Below, piece by piece: positions 9,299-18,928 of a stretch of DNA of 64,000 nucleotides (position 1 is the stretch's first letter; every line of letters starts with the position of its first letter). The stretch is taken from positions 6,386,157 through 6,450,156 of the forward strand of contig NZ_ARVW01000001.1 of NCBI RefSeq assembly GCF_000384315.1. Reading direction: 5' to 3'. Source of the DNA: Amycolatopsis nigrescens CSC17Ta-90 (GTDB taxonomy: Bacteria > Actinomycetota > Actinomycetes > Mycobacteriales > Pseudonocardiaceae). The position numbers and the translations under genes were made by a program. A model generated the notes under the pieces. The model had not been told where the DNA came from, searched no databases, and worked only from the letters and a program-made list of their open reading frames with translations.

Positions 9299-11215
9299 GT
9301 GACGTTGCTGGATTCGGTACGGGGACCGGCCGACCTGAAGCGAATGGATCAGGATCAGCTGCCCCTGCTGGCCGACGAGATCCGCGACTTTCTGGTCGAG
9401 AAGGTGCGCCTGGCCGGCGGGCACCTCGGCCCGAACCTCGGCGTGGTCGAGCTGACCATCGCGCTGCACCGGGTGTTCTCCTCCCCGCAGGACCCGATCC
9501 TCTGGGACGTCGGGCACCAGAGCTACGTGCACAAGATCATCACCGGCCGGCACCACGAGTTCGACAAGCTGCGCCAGCTCGGCGGCGTCACCGGTTACCC
9601 GGCTCGCGCGGAGAGCGAGCACGACTTCGTGGAGAACAGCCACGCCTCCACCGCGCTGTCCTATGCGGACGGGCTGTCCAAGGCCTTTCAGCTCTCCGGC
9701 GGCGGACGGCACGCCGTCGCGGTCGTCGGCGACGGCGCGCTCACCGGCGGCATGTGCTGGGAGGCGCTGAACAACATCGCCGCCGAGCCGGGCCGCCCGG
9801 TGGTCATCGTGGTCAACGACAACGGCCGCTCGTACTCGCCGACCATCGGCGGTCTCGCCGACCACCTCGCTTCGCTGCGCCTCCAGCCCGGCTACGAGCG
9901 GCTGCTCGACGGTGGCCGCGAACTGCTCCAGCACACCCCCGTGGTGGGCAAGCCGCTCTACGCCGCGCTGCACGCCGCGAAGGCGGGCATCAAGGACGCG
10001 CTCAGCCCGCAGATGATGTTCTCCGACCTCGGCCTGAAGTACCTCGGCCCGGTGGACGGCCACGACTTCGTCGCGCTGGAGAAGGCGCTGCACAGCGCGA
10101 AGGCGTTCGGCGGCCCGGTCATCGTGCACGCGGTCACCGAGAAGGGCCACGGTTACCCGCCCGCGGTGAACCACGAGGCCGACCAGATGCACCAGACCGA
10201 CCCGATCGACCCGGACACCGGGCTGCCCAAGCCGAAGAAGGGGCTGAGCTGGACCGCGGTCTTCGGCGAAGAGCTGGCCAGGCTCGGCGACGAGCGCACG
10301 GACCTGGTCGCGATCACCGCGGCCATGCTGCGCTCCACCGGGCTGCACAAGTTCGCCGAGGCGCACCCGGACCGCTGGTTCGACGTCGGCATCGCCGAGC
10401 AGCACGCGGTCACCTCCGCGGCCGGGCTCGCGATGGGCGGTATGCACCCGGTGGTGGCGGTCTACTCGACCTTCCTCAACCGCGCCTTCGACCAGCTGCT
10501 GATGGACGTGGCGCTGCACCGGCAGCCGGTCACCCTGGTGCTCGACCGGGCCGGCATCACCGGCCCGGACGGCCCAAGCCACCACGGCATGTGGGACCTG
10601 TCGTTGCTCGGCATGGTGCCCGGCATCCGGGTGGCCGCGCCGCGCGACGCGGAGACCGTGCGCGAGGAGCTGCGGGAGGCGGTGGCCATCTCGGACGGCC
10701 CGAGCGTGCTGCGGTTCTCCAAGGGCACCGTGGTCGAGTCCGTGCCGGCGCTGGAGCGGATCGGCGACGTGGACGTGCTGCACCGGCCGCGCGCCGGGGT
10801 GGAGCCGGACGTGCTGCTGGTCGCGGTGGGCGCCTTCGCGCCGCTGGGCCTCGCCGCCGCGGACCGGCTCGCCGACCAGGGCATCGGGGTGACCGTGGTG
10901 GACCCGCGTTGGGTGCTGCCGGTGCCCGCGGAGCTGGTCGAGCTGGCCGGCCGGCATCGGCTCGTGGTCACCGTCGAGGACAGCGGGCGGCACGGCGGCT
11001 TCGGCTCGGCGCTGGCCGCCGCGCTCCGCGACGCCGACTGCGACGTCCCGTTGCGCGATCTCGCGGTGCCGCAGCGGTTTCTGGCGCACGGTTCGCGCGA
11101 GGAGGTGCTCGCCGGGATCGGCCTTACCGCACAGGACGTGGCGCGGCGGGTCACCGGCTGGGCGGCCGGCCTGATCGGCGAACCCCAGCGCGAGCCCAGC
11201 TCCACCGAAAGCTGA
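9299..11215 (+). CDS. dxs: 1-deoxy-D-xylulose-5-phosphate synthase
   Basis: 638 residues, normal DXS length. TPP enzyme that joins pyruvate and glyceraldehyde 3-phosphate in the first step of the MEP isoprenoid pathway. [16 protein letters not shown] is the typical actinobacterial N-terminus, followed by [41 protein letters not shown]...NDN (TPP motif) and VDGHD; the C-terminal transketolase half has [15 protein letters not shown] and [10 protein letters not shown]. Start taken as GTG at 9299 on homology, with a GGTGGA purine stretch just upstream; the frame continues to 9071 but that segment is not conserved-looking. Divergent from the glycosyltransferase. The genus often has more than one dxs, so essentiality cannot be judged. 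Confidence 0.93.
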   Translation: MTLLDSVRGPADLKRMDQDQLPLLADEIRDFLVEKVRLAGGHLGPNLGVVELTIALHRVFSSPQDPILWDVGHQSYVHKIITGRHHEFDKLRQLGGVTGYPARAESEHDFVENSHASTALSYADGLSKAFQLSGGGRHAVAVVGDGALTGGMCWEALNNIAAEPGRPVVIVVNDNGRSYSPTIGGLADHLASLRLQPGYERLLDGGRELLQHTPVVGKPLYAALHAAKAGIKDALSPQMMFSDLGLKYLGPVDGHDFVALEKALHSAKAFGGPVIVHAVTEKGHGYPPAVNHEADQMHQTDPIDPDTGLPKPKKGLSWTAVFGEELARLGDERTDLVAITAAMLRSTGLHKFAEAHPDRWFDVGIAEQHAVTSAAGLAMGGMHPVVAVYSTFLNRAFDQLLMDVALHRQPVTLVLDRAGITGPDGPSHHGMWDLSLLGMVPGIRVAAPRDAETVREELREAVAISDGPSVLRFSKGTVVESVPALERIGDVDVLHRPRAGVEPDVLLVAVGAFAPLGLAAADRLADQGIGVTVVDPRWVLPVPAELVELAGRHRLVVTVEDSGRHGGFGSALAAALRDADCDVPLRDLAVPQRFLAHGSREEVLAGIGLTAQDVARRVTGWAAGLIGEPQREPSSTES

Positions 11216-11228
11216 GCTCGCGCCGGTC

Positions 11229-12740
11229 TCAGGCCAGCACGGCCGGTAGCGGGTCGGCGGTCAGCAGCCGTTCACCCGCTTGCGCCACCGAGTCGAGCAG
11301 GGCGTCGAGGTCGCGTTCGGTGGTGTGCGGGTTGAGCAGGGTGAGTTTCAGCCACACCTCGCCGTCGAACTCGGTCCGCCCGATCACCGCGGTCCCGGTG
11401 CGCAGGAGGTCGCGCCGCAGCTCCGAGTTCAGCCGGTTGCGCTCGGCGGTGTCGGTGGCGTGCACGGGCGTGGAGAACTGGAACAGCACGGTGCTCAGGG
11501 TCGGTGTGCTGTGCAGCTTCAGCCGCGGGCGCAGCCGAACTTCCGACGCGGCGTAGCGGGCGAGTTCGTGGCAGCGCTCGACCAGCCGGCCCAGCCCTTC
11601 GGTGCCCAGCGCGCGCAGGGTGACGGCCAGCTTGAACACGTCGGGCCGCCGGGTGGTGCGCAGTGAATGTCCCAGCAGGCTGGGGTAACCGGCGTCGTGG
11701 TCGTCGTCGCTGATCAGGTACTCCACCCGGCGGTCGATCACCGAGAACCGCGCGGCGTCCCGGCTGAGAAACACCCCGGCGGCCACCGGGAGCCAGCCGA
11801 GCTTGTGCAGGTCCAGCCCGATGGAGTCGGCTTCCGCGATGCCGCGCAGCAGTGGCCGCAGCCGGTCGGAGAACAGCGCGCCGCCGCCGAAGGCCGCGTC
11901 CACATGGAACCAGACCTCGTTTTCCCTTGCGATGACGGCGATTTCCGGCAGCGGGTCGATGGCGCCGAGGTCGGTGGTGCCCGCGGTGGCGACGATCGCC
12001 ATCGGCAGCCGGCCCTCGCCCACCGCCGCCGCGATCGCGCGGCGCAGCTCGTCCGGGCGCATCCGGTGCAGCTCGTCGGTGGGCACCGGCACCACGCAGT
12101 CCTCCCCGAGGCCGAGGAAACCCGCGTTGCGCGCCACCGAGAAGTGCGCCGAAGCCGAGCAGAACACCGCGGGCCTGGCGTCGGCCGGTACCCCGCTGCG
12201 GCTGGCGTCGACGTTCCGGTGCGCGCGCAGGGCGTGGTCGCGCGCGAAGAGCAGCCCCATCAGGTTGGACTCGGTGCCGCCACTGGTCACCACCCCGTCC
12301 GCGGCCGGTCCCCGGTAGCCGGCCAGCCCGGCCAGCGCCCGGATGACCAGCGGCTCCATCGCGGACGCCGCGGGCGACTGGTCCCAGGAGTCCAGCGACT
12401 GGTTCAGGGTGGCGGCGGCGAGCTCGGCGGCGACGGCAACGGCCAGCGGCGGGCAGTGCAGGTGCGCCGCGCAGGCCGGGTCCGCCGGGTCGGCCGCGCC
12501 GCGGGCGAGCAGCTCGGTGAGCGTGCGCAGCGCCTCGGTCGCGCCGGTTCCGGTGCCGGGCGCCGGGTCGCCGAGCGTGCGGCGGACCAGCGCGTCCATC
12601 TCGGCCGGGGTGCCGGCCGGGATCGGGCCGCCGCGGGTGGCGGCGCCCTTGGCCAGCGCGTCGACGACCACGGTCAGCAGTGGGTGCAGGTTCTCGTGCG
12701 GGCCGCTGATCCCGCCGGCGAGTGCGAAAGGTGACGTCAC
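11229..12740 (-). CDS. PLP-dependent decarboxylase (2,4-diaminobutyrate / aromatic amino acid decarboxylase type)
   Basis: 503 residues, group II PLP decarboxylase. Seen: LNQSLDSWDQSPAASAME, TSGGTESNLMGLL (phosphate binding), HVDAAFGGGALF (Asp on the pyridine ring) and DLHKLGWLP near residue 312 with the PLP lysine. The SWDQSPAA block resembles L-2,4-diaminobutyrate decarboxylases, but glutamate, tyrosine and DOPA decarboxylases share the fold, so the substrate is open. Last gene of a three-gene minus-strand operon, 3 bp after the adenylation-like fragment. Start ATG at 12740. The product would be an amine, which the DMT exporter of the same operon might carry. Confidence 0.82.
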   Translation of the reverse strand: MTSPFALAGGISGPHENLHPLLTVVVDALAKGAATRGGPIPAGTPAEMDALVRRTLGDPAPGTGTGATEALRTLTELLARGAADPADPACAAHLHCPPLAVAVAAELAAATLNQSLDSWDQSPAASAMEPLVIRALAGLAGYRGPAADGVVTSGGTESNLMGLLFARDHALRAHRNVDASRSGVPADARPAVFCSASAHFSVARNAGFLGLGEDCVVPVPTDELHRMRPDELRRAIAAAVGEGRLPMAIVATAGTTDLGAIDPLPEIAVIARENEVWFHVDAAFGGGALFSDRLRPLLRGIAEADSIGLDLHKLGWLPVAAGVFLSRDAARFSVIDRRVEYLISDDDHDAGYPSLLGHSLRTTRRPDVFKLAVTLRALGTEGLGRLVERCHELARYAASEVRLRPRLKLHSTPTLSTVLFQFSTPVHATDTAERNRLNSELRRDLLRTGTAVIGRTEFDGEVWLKLTLLNPHTTERDLDALLDSVAQAGERLLTADPLPAVLA

Positions 12741-12743
12741 GGG

Positions 12744-13361
12744 TCAAACTCCAATCGGGGTGAGCTGGTGGTGCGGGGTCCGCAGGCAGCCGCCGCGGTA
12801 GGTGCAGGTCAGTACCGTGTCCACGAACACGCCGGCCGCGGTGTGCGCGCCACCGGCGTCCAAAAAGGACTCCTGGCGCGGGCTGGGCACGTGCCGGGTG
12901 CGCTCGCGCAGCTCGGCGAGCAGCTCCGCGGCGGACCAGGACCGGCGGCCGCCGTCGCGTTCCAGCACCACCAGGCAGTCGGCCGAGCGCGGCCCGAGCG
13001 GCATCGCCTGCGGGCGCACCACCACCTCGGTGCCGGCGAGCGAGGCGTCGCGGCACACCCCGAAGGACAGCCGGTAGCGGGCCCCGTTGGCGCGGGCCAC
13101 CTCGTGCGGGTCGAGGCCGTGCGCGGACAGCACCACCTGCGCGTCCACCGCCCACAGCGCGAAAACGGCGCACAGCGCGGTGAAATGGGTCCGCGCGTCG
13201 ACCAGTACGGCGTGGCCGCCGTCGATGCGGTGCGCGCGGAAGGTGTGCGCGAGCTCGTCGACCTGGCGCCCGAGGGCCCGGTAGGTGATGTCCTGTTGTG
13301 CCTTGAGCCAGACGGCGTCCTGGTCGCCGTGGCCGATCAACTCCCGGAGAAACGACTCCAT
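12744..13361 (-). CDS. Stand-alone N-terminal fragment of an adenylate-forming (ANL) enzyme
   Basis: 205 residues. Residues about 25-105 match the front of AMP-binding enzymes: DITYRALGRQVDELAHTF, then a hydrophobic stretch equal to the A2 core and the NGARYRLSFG region. Where the phosphate-binding A3 loop (SGTTGxPK) should be the protein reads ERDGGRRSWSAAELLAEL, and it stops soon after, so the ATP-binding core, hinge and C-terminal domain are missing. The frame is intact and tightly packed: its ATG shares one base with the exporter stop (TGATG) and the decarboxylase follows 3 bp later. That argues for a maintained small protein over a random remnant, but a decayed gene cannot be excluded. 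Four Cys are present, two near the C-terminus (TCTYRGGC). Function unknown. Confidence 0.6.
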   Translation of the reverse strand: MESFLRELIGHGDQDAVWLKAQQDITYRALGRQVDELAHTFRAHRIDGGHAVLVDARTHFTALCAVFALWAVDAQVVLSAHGLDPHEVARANGARYRLSFGVCRDASLAGTEVVVRPQAMPLGPRSADCLVVLERDGGRRSWSAAELLAELRERTRHVPSPRQESFLDAGGAHTAAGVFVDTVLTCTYRGGCLRTPHHQLTPIGV

Positions 13362-14311
13362 CAGCCGACTTCCTTCTTCTTGTGCGTTGATTGGTGGATC
13401 CCGATGCCGAGACTCAGGCCGATGACGGCCAGCGCGATGCCGGCCACCTCGACCGGCGGCGGGGCGGTGCCGGCGTGCAGGAAGATGTAGGTCAGCGACG
13501 CGATGGTCTCGAAGACCATCAGCTGGCCCAGCAGCGAAACGGAAAGGCCGCGGGAGGCGCGGTTCCAGAACACCGTGCCGAGCCAGGACACCGCCAGGCC
13601 CAGTACCAGCGCACCCGCGGCGAGCCCGGCCAGCTGGCCGCCCGGCGCGCTCAGGTCGAGCACGAACGGCGCGGTGACCGCGGCCGGGACCAGCGTGGCG
13701 ACGCCGAGCATCGCCGACCAGTCGGCCGCCGACACCTGCGGGTTGCGGTTCAGGAAGCGGGCGTTCGCCACCGCGAACCAGGTCCACATGGCCAGTGCGG
13801 CGATCGCGCAGCCGACCCCGAGCAGCTGCCCGGCCGGCCCGTGCGAACCGACCTCCCGCCAGTCGATCTCGGTGAGGTTGACCAGCAGCACCCCGGACAG
13901 GATCAGCGTGATCGGCACCGCGAGCCGCCGCACCGGCAGCTCCTCGCTGCCGCCGCAGACGGTCACCGTGACCGGCAGGATGCCGATGATCACCGCCACC
14001 ACCGGCCCGCCGACGAACTTGACGCCGAGCACCACGAACACGTAGTAGGCGAACTCACCGACCGCGCCGAGCAGCAGGCACTGGCCGAGCACCCGCGGGC
14101 CGTAACCGGCCACCAGTGACAACCTGCCGCGTGCGGCGAGGATGAGCAGGGAGACCAGCCCGTAGGCCAGGAACCGGCTCGCGGCGATCGTCATCGCGCC
14201 GAAACCGGGCAGCAGCAAGGGAACGAACACGTCCAGGCCCCACAGCAGGCAGGCCAGGACGGCGAACGTCGCACCGCGGAGGGTGGCGGTACCGGGGGGC
14301 ACGGTCAGCAC
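13361..14311 (-). CDS. EamA/DMT family transporter
   Basis: 316 residues, about ten helices in two EamA repeats (one starting GATFAVLACLLWGLDVFVP, the second near AIAALAMWTWFAVANA). Such proteins usually export amino acids, amines or other small metabolites. It heads an operon with the adenylation-like fragment and the PLP decarboxylase. The GTG start at 14311 has no ribosome site of its own; instead it overlaps the end of an 11-codon leader peptide that does have one, so translation probably depends on termination and restart there. A GTG three codons further in (14302) is the alternative start. Confidence 0.8.
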   Translation of the reverse strand: MLTVPPGTATLRGATFAVLACLLWGLDVFVPLLLPGFGAMTIAASRFLAYGLVSLLILAARGRLSLVAGYGPRVLGQCLLLGAVGEFAYYVFVVLGVKFVGGPVVAVIIGILPVTVTVCGGSEELPVRRLAVPITLILSGVLLVNLTEIDWREVGSHGPAGQLLGVGCAIAALAMWTWFAVANARFLNRNPQVSAADWSAMLGVATLVPAAVTAPFVLDLSAPGGQLAGLAAGALVLGLAVSWLGTVFWNRASRGLSVSLLGQLMVFETIASLTYIFLHAGTAPPPVEVAGIALAVIGLSLGIGIHQSTHKKKEVG

Positions 14312-14340
14312 GGGGGCCCGGCCACGGCGAGCAGGCGCAT
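14305..14340 (-). CDS. Putative 11-residue leader peptide MRLLAVAGPPC
   Basis: Reads ATG to TGA with an AAAGGG ribosome site 10 nt upstream, the only good site ahead of the transporter operon. Its TGA stop (14307-14305) lies just after the transporter GTG (14311-14309), so the two overlap in different frames (GTGCTGA). The arrangement fits translational coupling or attenuation. The consecutive proline codons near the stop could slow a ribosome. Inferred from sequence only. Confidence 0.4.
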   Translation of the reverse strand: MRLLAVAGPPC

Positions 14341-14862
14341 CTGTTCGTCACCCTTTCGAAGGCAGGTCGAATACGCCCGGTGGGTGGCCGGGCATTGTTT
14401 CGGAGATTCTGCTGCCGAATGGCTTTTCGGAGACGGAGGCTGGTGCTGCGGGTAATCGCTGCGAAATTGACCGTAACACCGGCGCAATCTCGTTTACAAC
14501 GACGACGGTACCCCGTTCTCCGATGCTGAGAACGTGCGGTGGCGCGCCCGGATCGGGGCGGGTTTTCTGTTGGTAAAGGACTGCTGCTCGCGGTTCAGTG
14601 CCGTTTTACCCGCGCCATGGCTGCGGTTTGGCCTGTGTCAGCGGAAGTAAAGCGTTCTCTCGGAAGCGGGGGTTCGCGGAGTGAACAGGACCACTTCCGG
14701 GAAGATCTTAACATCAAATGAACGCCGGAATCTGGCGCTTGTCGACGAAACTCTGCCGACGCGCCGGTGAATGTCAGCAATGCGCGCGCGGGCGTCATTA
14801 GATTAGTTTGCTTAACGCATTGGTCAGCTTTTCGGCCTGTTCCGTCAGAATTGCCGGCGCCG
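14341..14862. other. 522-bp region without a convincing gene
   Basis: Lies between the aldehyde dehydrogenase end and the leader peptide. It is less GC-rich than its surroundings at 14600-14830. Short open frames here lack ribosome sites and typical codon bias. A candidate minus-strand promoter for the transporter operon is TTGTAA (complement of 14494-14499), an 18-bp spacer and TACGGT (complement of 14470-14475). No terminator hairpin is obvious behind the dehydrogenase gene. Confidence 0.4.
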
Positions 14863-16266
14863 CTACTCGAACCGGGTCATCACGTGCTTGACCCTGGTGT
14901 ACTCGGCGAGCGAATACGCGGACAGGTCCTTGCCGTGGCCGGAGTGCCCGAACCCGCCGTGCGGCATCTCGGCGACCAGCGGGCCGTGCGTGTTGACCCA
15001 CACGCAACCGAAGTCCAGCTCCGCGGAGACCCGCACCGCGCGGGAGTGGTCCCTGGTCCACACCGACGACGCGAGGCCATACGGCACGCCGTTGGCCAGC
15101 GCGAGCGCTTCGGCCTCGTCGGCGAACTTCTGCACGGTGACCACCGGGCCGAAGATCTCCTCCCGCACGATCTCGTCGGACTGGCGCAGGTGCGAGATCA
15201 CGGTGGGGGAGAAGTAGAACCCGTGGTCGCCGGCGCGCGTGCCGCCGGTCCGCACCCTGGCGTGCGCGGGCAGCCGCTCGACAAGGCCGCGGACCCGGTC
15301 GAGCTGGGCCGCGCTGTTCAGCGGCCCGAAGTCGGTGCCGGGCCGGTACCGCGCGGCTTGTGCGGACAGCTCGGCGACCAGGTCGTCGTGGATCGACTCG
15401 TGCACCAGCACCCGGCTGCCCGCGGTGCAGTCCTGCCCGGCGTTGTAGAAGGCCGCGCCGAGTATCCCGGCCGCGGTGTCCGCCGGGTCGGTGTCCTGGA
15501 ACACCAGCAGCGGCGCGTTGCCGCCGAGCTCCAGGTGGGTCCGCTTGAGGTCGGCCGCGGCCACCGTGGCCACGTCGATGCCGGCCCTGGTGGAACCGGT
15601 TATCGAGACCAGCTCGGTGATCGGGTGCCGGACCAGCGCCCTGCCGGTCTCGCGATCCCCGCACAGCACGTTGAACACGCCGGGCGGCAGGAACTCCGCG
15701 GCCGTCTTCGCCAGCAGCACCGCGCTGCTCGGGGTGGTCTCGGCGGGCTTGAGCACCACGGTGTTCCCGGCGGCCAGCGCGGGCGCGATCTTCCAGATCG
15801 CCATCATCAGCGGATAGTTCCACGGCGCGATCTGCGCGCAGACCCCGATCGGTTCGCGCCGGATGACCGAAGTGTGCCCCGGCGCGTACTCTCCGGCGGC
15901 GCTGCCTTCGGGCAACCTGGCGGCACCGGCGAAAAACCGCAGCGCGCTCACGCTTTCCGGGATCTCCTCGGCCAGCACCACCTGGCGGATCTTGCCGGTC
16001 TCGCGCACTTCGGCATCGGCGAACTCGTCGGCCCGGCGTTCCAGCGCGTCCGCGATTCCGAGCAGGGCCTGCTGGCGCTGCGCGGGCGTGCTCCGCCGCC
16101 AGCCTGCGAACGCCCGCTCCGCCGCGGTCAGTGCAGCGTCCACATCAGACTGTCCGGAAAGGACGCTGGTGCCGAAGACCTCGCCGGTGCGGGGGTCGGT
16201 TAGGTCCAGGGTCCGCCCGCTCACGGCCGGTGTCTCCTTGCCGTCGACGAAGTTTCCTACAGTCAC
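14863..16266 (-). CDS. Aldehyde dehydrogenase, 4-guanidinobutyraldehyde / 4-aminobutyraldehyde type
   Basis: 467 residues. Core ALDH motifs: APWNYPLMMAIWK, HLELGGNAPLLVF (Glu) and YNAGQDCTAGSRVLV (Cys). The N-terminus (NFVDGKETPAVSGRTLDLTDP) and the GQDCTAGSR motif are those of aminobutyraldehyde dehydrogenases. Its GTG start is 1 bp after the stop of the TPP enzyme, so the two are co-translated. With a ureohydrolase and a TPP decarboxylase-like enzyme in the same operon I infer that it oxidises 4-guanidinobutyraldehyde to 4-guanidinobutyrate (KauB role). 4-Aminobutyraldehyde from putrescine is the alternative substrate. Confidence 0.83.
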   Translation of the reverse strand: MTVGNFVDGKETPAVSGRTLDLTDPRTGEVFGTSVLSGQSDVDAALTAAERAFAGWRRSTPAQRQQALLGIADALERRADEFADAEVRETGKIRQVVLAEEIPESVSALRFFAGAARLPEGSAAGEYAPGHTSVIRREPIGVCAQIAPWNYPLMMAIWKIAPALAAGNTVVLKPAETTPSSAVLLAKTAAEFLPPGVFNVLCGDRETGRALVRHPITELVSITGSTRAGIDVATVAAADLKRTHLELGGNAPLLVFQDTDPADTAAGILGAAFYNAGQDCTAGSRVLVHESIHDDLVAELSAQAARYRPGTDFGPLNSAAQLDRVRGLVERLPAHARVRTGGTRAGDHGFYFSPTVISHLRQSDEIVREEIFGPVVTVQKFADEAEALALANGVPYGLASSVWTRDHSRAVRVSAELDFGCVWVNTHGPLVAEMPHGGFGHSGHGKDLSAYSLAEYTRVKHVMTRFE

Positions 16267-16267
16267 G

Positions 16268-17911
16268 TCAGTTCTCCAGATGGGTAGGGGCGAACATGCG
16301 CAGCAAAGCGGGCAGGACCACCACGCTGGGCCCCGGTGCGCGCAGGGCCGCGGCCAGGTCGGCGCCGATATCGTCCACAGAGGACAGTTTAGCGTCGATG
16401 CCGAAAGCCTTGGCCAGTGCCACGAAGTCCGGCCTGGCCAGCTCGGTGGCGGTGGTGTGGCCGAAGGCGCCGGTGAGGTACTCGCGCAGGATGCCGTAAC
16501 CGCCGTCGTCCACGATCAGCCAGGTGACGTCCAGCCCGTGCTGCACGGCGGTGGCCAGCTCGCCGAGGCCGTACATCGCGCCACCGTCCCCGGACACCGC
16601 GAGCACCGGCCCGCCGGTGGCGGCCGCCGCGCCGAGCGCGCCGGGCAGGCCGTAGCCGAGCCCGCCGGCACCCTGCGCGGTGTGCATCGGCGCGCCGTCG
16701 GCGTTCCAGGCCGACCAGGCCCAGTAGCCGAGGATGGTCATGTCCCAGAAGCTGGGCGTGCCCGGCGGCAGCGCGGCCCGGACGTCGGCCAGTACGCGCT
16801 GCTCCAGGTCGAGGGACTGCCCGGCCAGCCTCGCGCGCACCTTCGCCAGCAGCTCGGCGACCGCCGCTTCAGCCTTCCCGTCGGCCGCGCGGGCGGTGAC
16901 CCCGGCCGCCAGCTCGGCCAGTGCGAGCCTGGCATCGGCGTGGATACCGAGCGCCGGATGGTTCGACTCCAGCTTGCCGGGGTCCGCCTCGATCTGGATC
17001 ACCCTGCCGCGCGGCGCGAACCGGTGGTAGTTGCTGGACAGCTCGCCGAGCCCGGAACCGGCCACCAGCAGCACGTCGGCGCCGGCCAGGAACTCGGTGC
17101 TGTGCCAGTCCTCCAGCCAGCCCTGCCCGGACAGCGGATGGTCCCAGCCGAACGCGCCCTTGCCGCCGAAGGTGCACAGCACCGGCGCCCGCAGCGCTTC
17201 GGCCAGCGCGCGCAGCTCGGCGCCGGCGCCCGCCCTGGCCACCCCGCCGCCGGCCAGGATCACCGGGTTCACCGCTCCGTCGAGCAGCCGCACCGCCTCC
17301 GCCACCAGATCCGGCAACGGCTTCAGCGGCGCGGGCGCGGCGGGCACCGACCTGATCGCCGGCAGCGCGACCGGGGCGAGCAGCACGTCCTGCGGGATCT
17401 CCACCCAAACCGGGCCGTACGGTGCGGTCGCCGCGCTCTCCCAGGCGGCCCGCAGCGCGGTGGGGATCTGGCTCGCCGTGCGGGCGAGATGCACCGACTT
17501 CACCACGTCGCGGAAACTGGCCTGCTGGTCGGGCAGCTCGTGCAGGTAGCCGTGCCGACCGCCGCCGAGCCCGGCCGCCGGGACCTGGCTGGAGATGCCG
17601 AGCACCGGCACCGACGCGGCCATGGACTCCTGCAGCGAGGACAGGGTGAGCAGCGCGCCAGGACCGGTGGAGACGATCATCGGGGTGACCGGCACCGGAC
17701 CGGTCGGATCGAGGCCAAGCCTGGCGCGGGCGTGGCCGTCCGCGGCGAAGGCCAGGTTGTTCTCCACCCGCGCGCTCACCAGGCGCAGGCCGGGAGCCCT
17801 GCGCAGGGCCTCGAACAGGCCGAGCGCGTGCTGGCCTGGCAGGCCGAACACGGTGTCCGCGCCGAGCGCGCGCAGGGTTTCCACGACCAGGTCGCCGCCG
17901 ATCCGGCTCAT
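16268..17911 (-). CDS. TPP-dependent decarboxylase, acetolactate synthase-like; candidate 2-ketoarginine decarboxylase
   Basis: 547 residues with the three domains of the pyruvate oxidase/acetolactate synthase family. The catalytic Glu is in [16 protein letters not shown] near residue 49; the TPP motif is [12 protein letters not shown] to VDDGG near 440-470. It does not carry the partner subunit of anabolic acetolactate synthase, and its genes are not near ilvC or ilvN. ATG overlaps the ureohydrolase stop (ATGA). In Pseudomonas, AruI, an acetolactate synthase homologue, decarboxylates 2-ketoarginine to 4-guanidinobutyraldehyde; the neighbours here supply exactly the following two steps, so I infer an AruI-like role. 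Direct homology to AruI was not tested. Confidence 0.7.
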   Translation of the reverse strand: MSRIGGDLVVETLRALGADTVFGLPGQHALGLFEALRRAPGLRLVSARVENNLAFAADGHARARLGLDPTGPVPVTPMIVSTGPGALLTLSSLQESMAASVPVLGISSQVPAAGLGGGRHGYLHELPDQQASFRDVVKSVHLARTASQIPTALRAAWESAATAPYGPVWVEIPQDVLLAPVALPAIRSVPAAPAPLKPLPDLVAEAVRLLDGAVNPVILAGGGVARAGAGAELRALAEALRAPVLCTFGGKGAFGWDHPLSGQGWLEDWHSTEFLAGADVLLVAGSGLGELSSNYHRFAPRGRVIQIEADPGKLESNHPALGIHADARLALAELAAGVTARAADGKAEAAVAELLAKVRARLAGQSLDLEQRVLADVRAALPPGTPSFWDMTILGYWAWSAWNADGAPMHTAQGAGGLGYGLPGALGAAAATGGPVLAVSGDGGAMYGLGELATAVQHGLDVTWLIVDDGGYGILREYLTGAFGHTTATELARPDFVALAKAFGIDAKLSSVDDIGADLAAALRAPGPSVVVLPALLRMFAPTHLEN

Positions 17912-18858
17912 CGGGCAGTACCGAGGCTGAGCAGGCTCACCAGGTCGTAGGCCACGTGCGACGCGGCGATGGCGGTGATCTCGGCGTGGTCGTAGGCGGG
18001 CGCCAGTTCCACCACGTCCGCGCCGATCAGGTTGCAGCCCGCCAGTCCGCGCAGGATCTCCAGCAGCTCACGGCTGGTCATGCCGCCCGCCTCCGGGGTT
18101 CCGGTGCCGGGCGCGTGCGCCGGGTCGAGCACGTCGATGTCCACCGAGACGTACAGCGGCCGGTCGCCGATCCGCTGGCGCAGCGCGTCCACCGTCTCGG
18201 CGACCCCGCGCCGCAGCACGTCCCCGGAGGTCACGATGCCGAAGCCGAGCCGCCGGTCCTCCTCGAGGTCGCGCTTGCCGTAGAGCGGGCCGCGGGTGCC
18301 GACGTGGGAAAGCGCGCTGGTGTCCAGGATTCCCTCCTCGGAGGCCCGCCGGAACGGGGTGCCGTGCGTGTACGGCTCGCCGAAGTAGGTGTCCCAGGTG
18401 TCCAGATGCGCGTCGAAGTGCAGCAGCGCGACCGGCCCGTGCCGGTTCGCCGCCGCCCGCAGCAGCGGCAGCGCGATGGTGTGGTCACCGCCGACGGTGA
18501 CCAGCCTGGTGCCGTCCGCGGTGAGCGACTCCGCCTCCTGCTGCAGGGTTTCGATCGCTTCGCCGATGTTGAACGGGTTCACTGCGATGTCGCCGGCGTC
18601 CACCACCTGCTTGGTGGCGAACGGCGAGACGTCCAGTTCGGGGTGGTAGGGCCGCAGCAGCCGGCTCGCCTCGCGGACCGCGGCCGGGCCGAACCGGGCG
18701 CCGGGGCGGTAGGAGACCCCGGCGTCGAAGGGCACGCCGACCACCGCCACGTCCGCGCGCTCGACCTGGTCCGCCCTCGGCAGCCTGGCGAAGGTGGCGA
18801 ACCCGGCGAACCGGGGCACCTTCGACGAATCCACCGGGCCAACGGGCTGCTCGCTCAA
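17908..18858 (-). CDS. Ureohydrolase (guanidinobutyrase / agmatinase family)
   Basis: About 316 residues. Binuclear manganese ureohydrolase motifs are complete: [21 protein letters not shown] and [19 protein letters not shown]. These enzymes release urea from agmatine, guanidinobutyrate or related guanidines. Start chosen as TTG at 18858 ([14 protein letters not shown]) because AAGGAG lies 6 nt upstream; a frame to 18912 would begin inside palindrome copy B. Overlaps the TPP gene by 4 bp. In context it would convert 4-guanidinobutyrate to 4-aminobutyrate plus urea. Agmatinase is the common automatic label, but no arginine decarboxylase is nearby. Confidence 0.82.
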   Translation of the reverse strand: MSEQPVGPVDSSKVPRFAGFATFARLPRADQVERADVAVVGVPFDAGVSYRPGARFGPAAVREASRLLRPYHPELDVSPFATKQVVDAGDIAVNPFNIGEAIETLQQEAESLTADGTRLVTVGGDHTIALPLLRAAANRHGPVALLHFDAHLDTWDTYFGEPYTHGTPFRRASEEGILDTSALSHVGTRGPLYGKRDLEEDRRLGFGIVTSGDVLRRGVAETVDALRQRIGDRPLYVSVDIDVLDPAHAPGTGTPEAGGMTSRELLEILRGLAGCNLIGADVVELAPAYDHAEITAIAASHVAYDLVSLLSLGTAR

Positions 18859-18884
18859 AATCCGCTCCTTCGTCGCGTCAGGGG

Positions 18885-18928
18885 TCGTGAGTGAAAAGTG
18901 TTGCTCCGGCAACGTTTTCCACTCACGA
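18885..18928. repeat. 44-bp palindrome family, copy B
   Basis: TCGTGAGTGAAAAGTGTTGC, loop TCCG, GCAACGTTTTCCACTCACGA. It overlaps the 3' end of the symporter gene and supplies its TGA stop (18925-18923). It separates the symporter from the ureohydrolase, both on the minus strand, so it may reduce read-through between them. Confidence 0.88.

Noticed and set aside
16268..17911. Anabolic acetolactate synthase (ilvB)
   Set aside because: No regulatory subunit or other branched-chain genes beside it; it is locked into an operon with a ureohydrolase and an aldehyde dehydrogenase.
18859..18912. Longer N-terminus of the ureohydrolase starting inside palindrome copy B
   Set aside because: The extra residues are a translation of the repeat, and a good ribosome site precedes the TTG at 18858.
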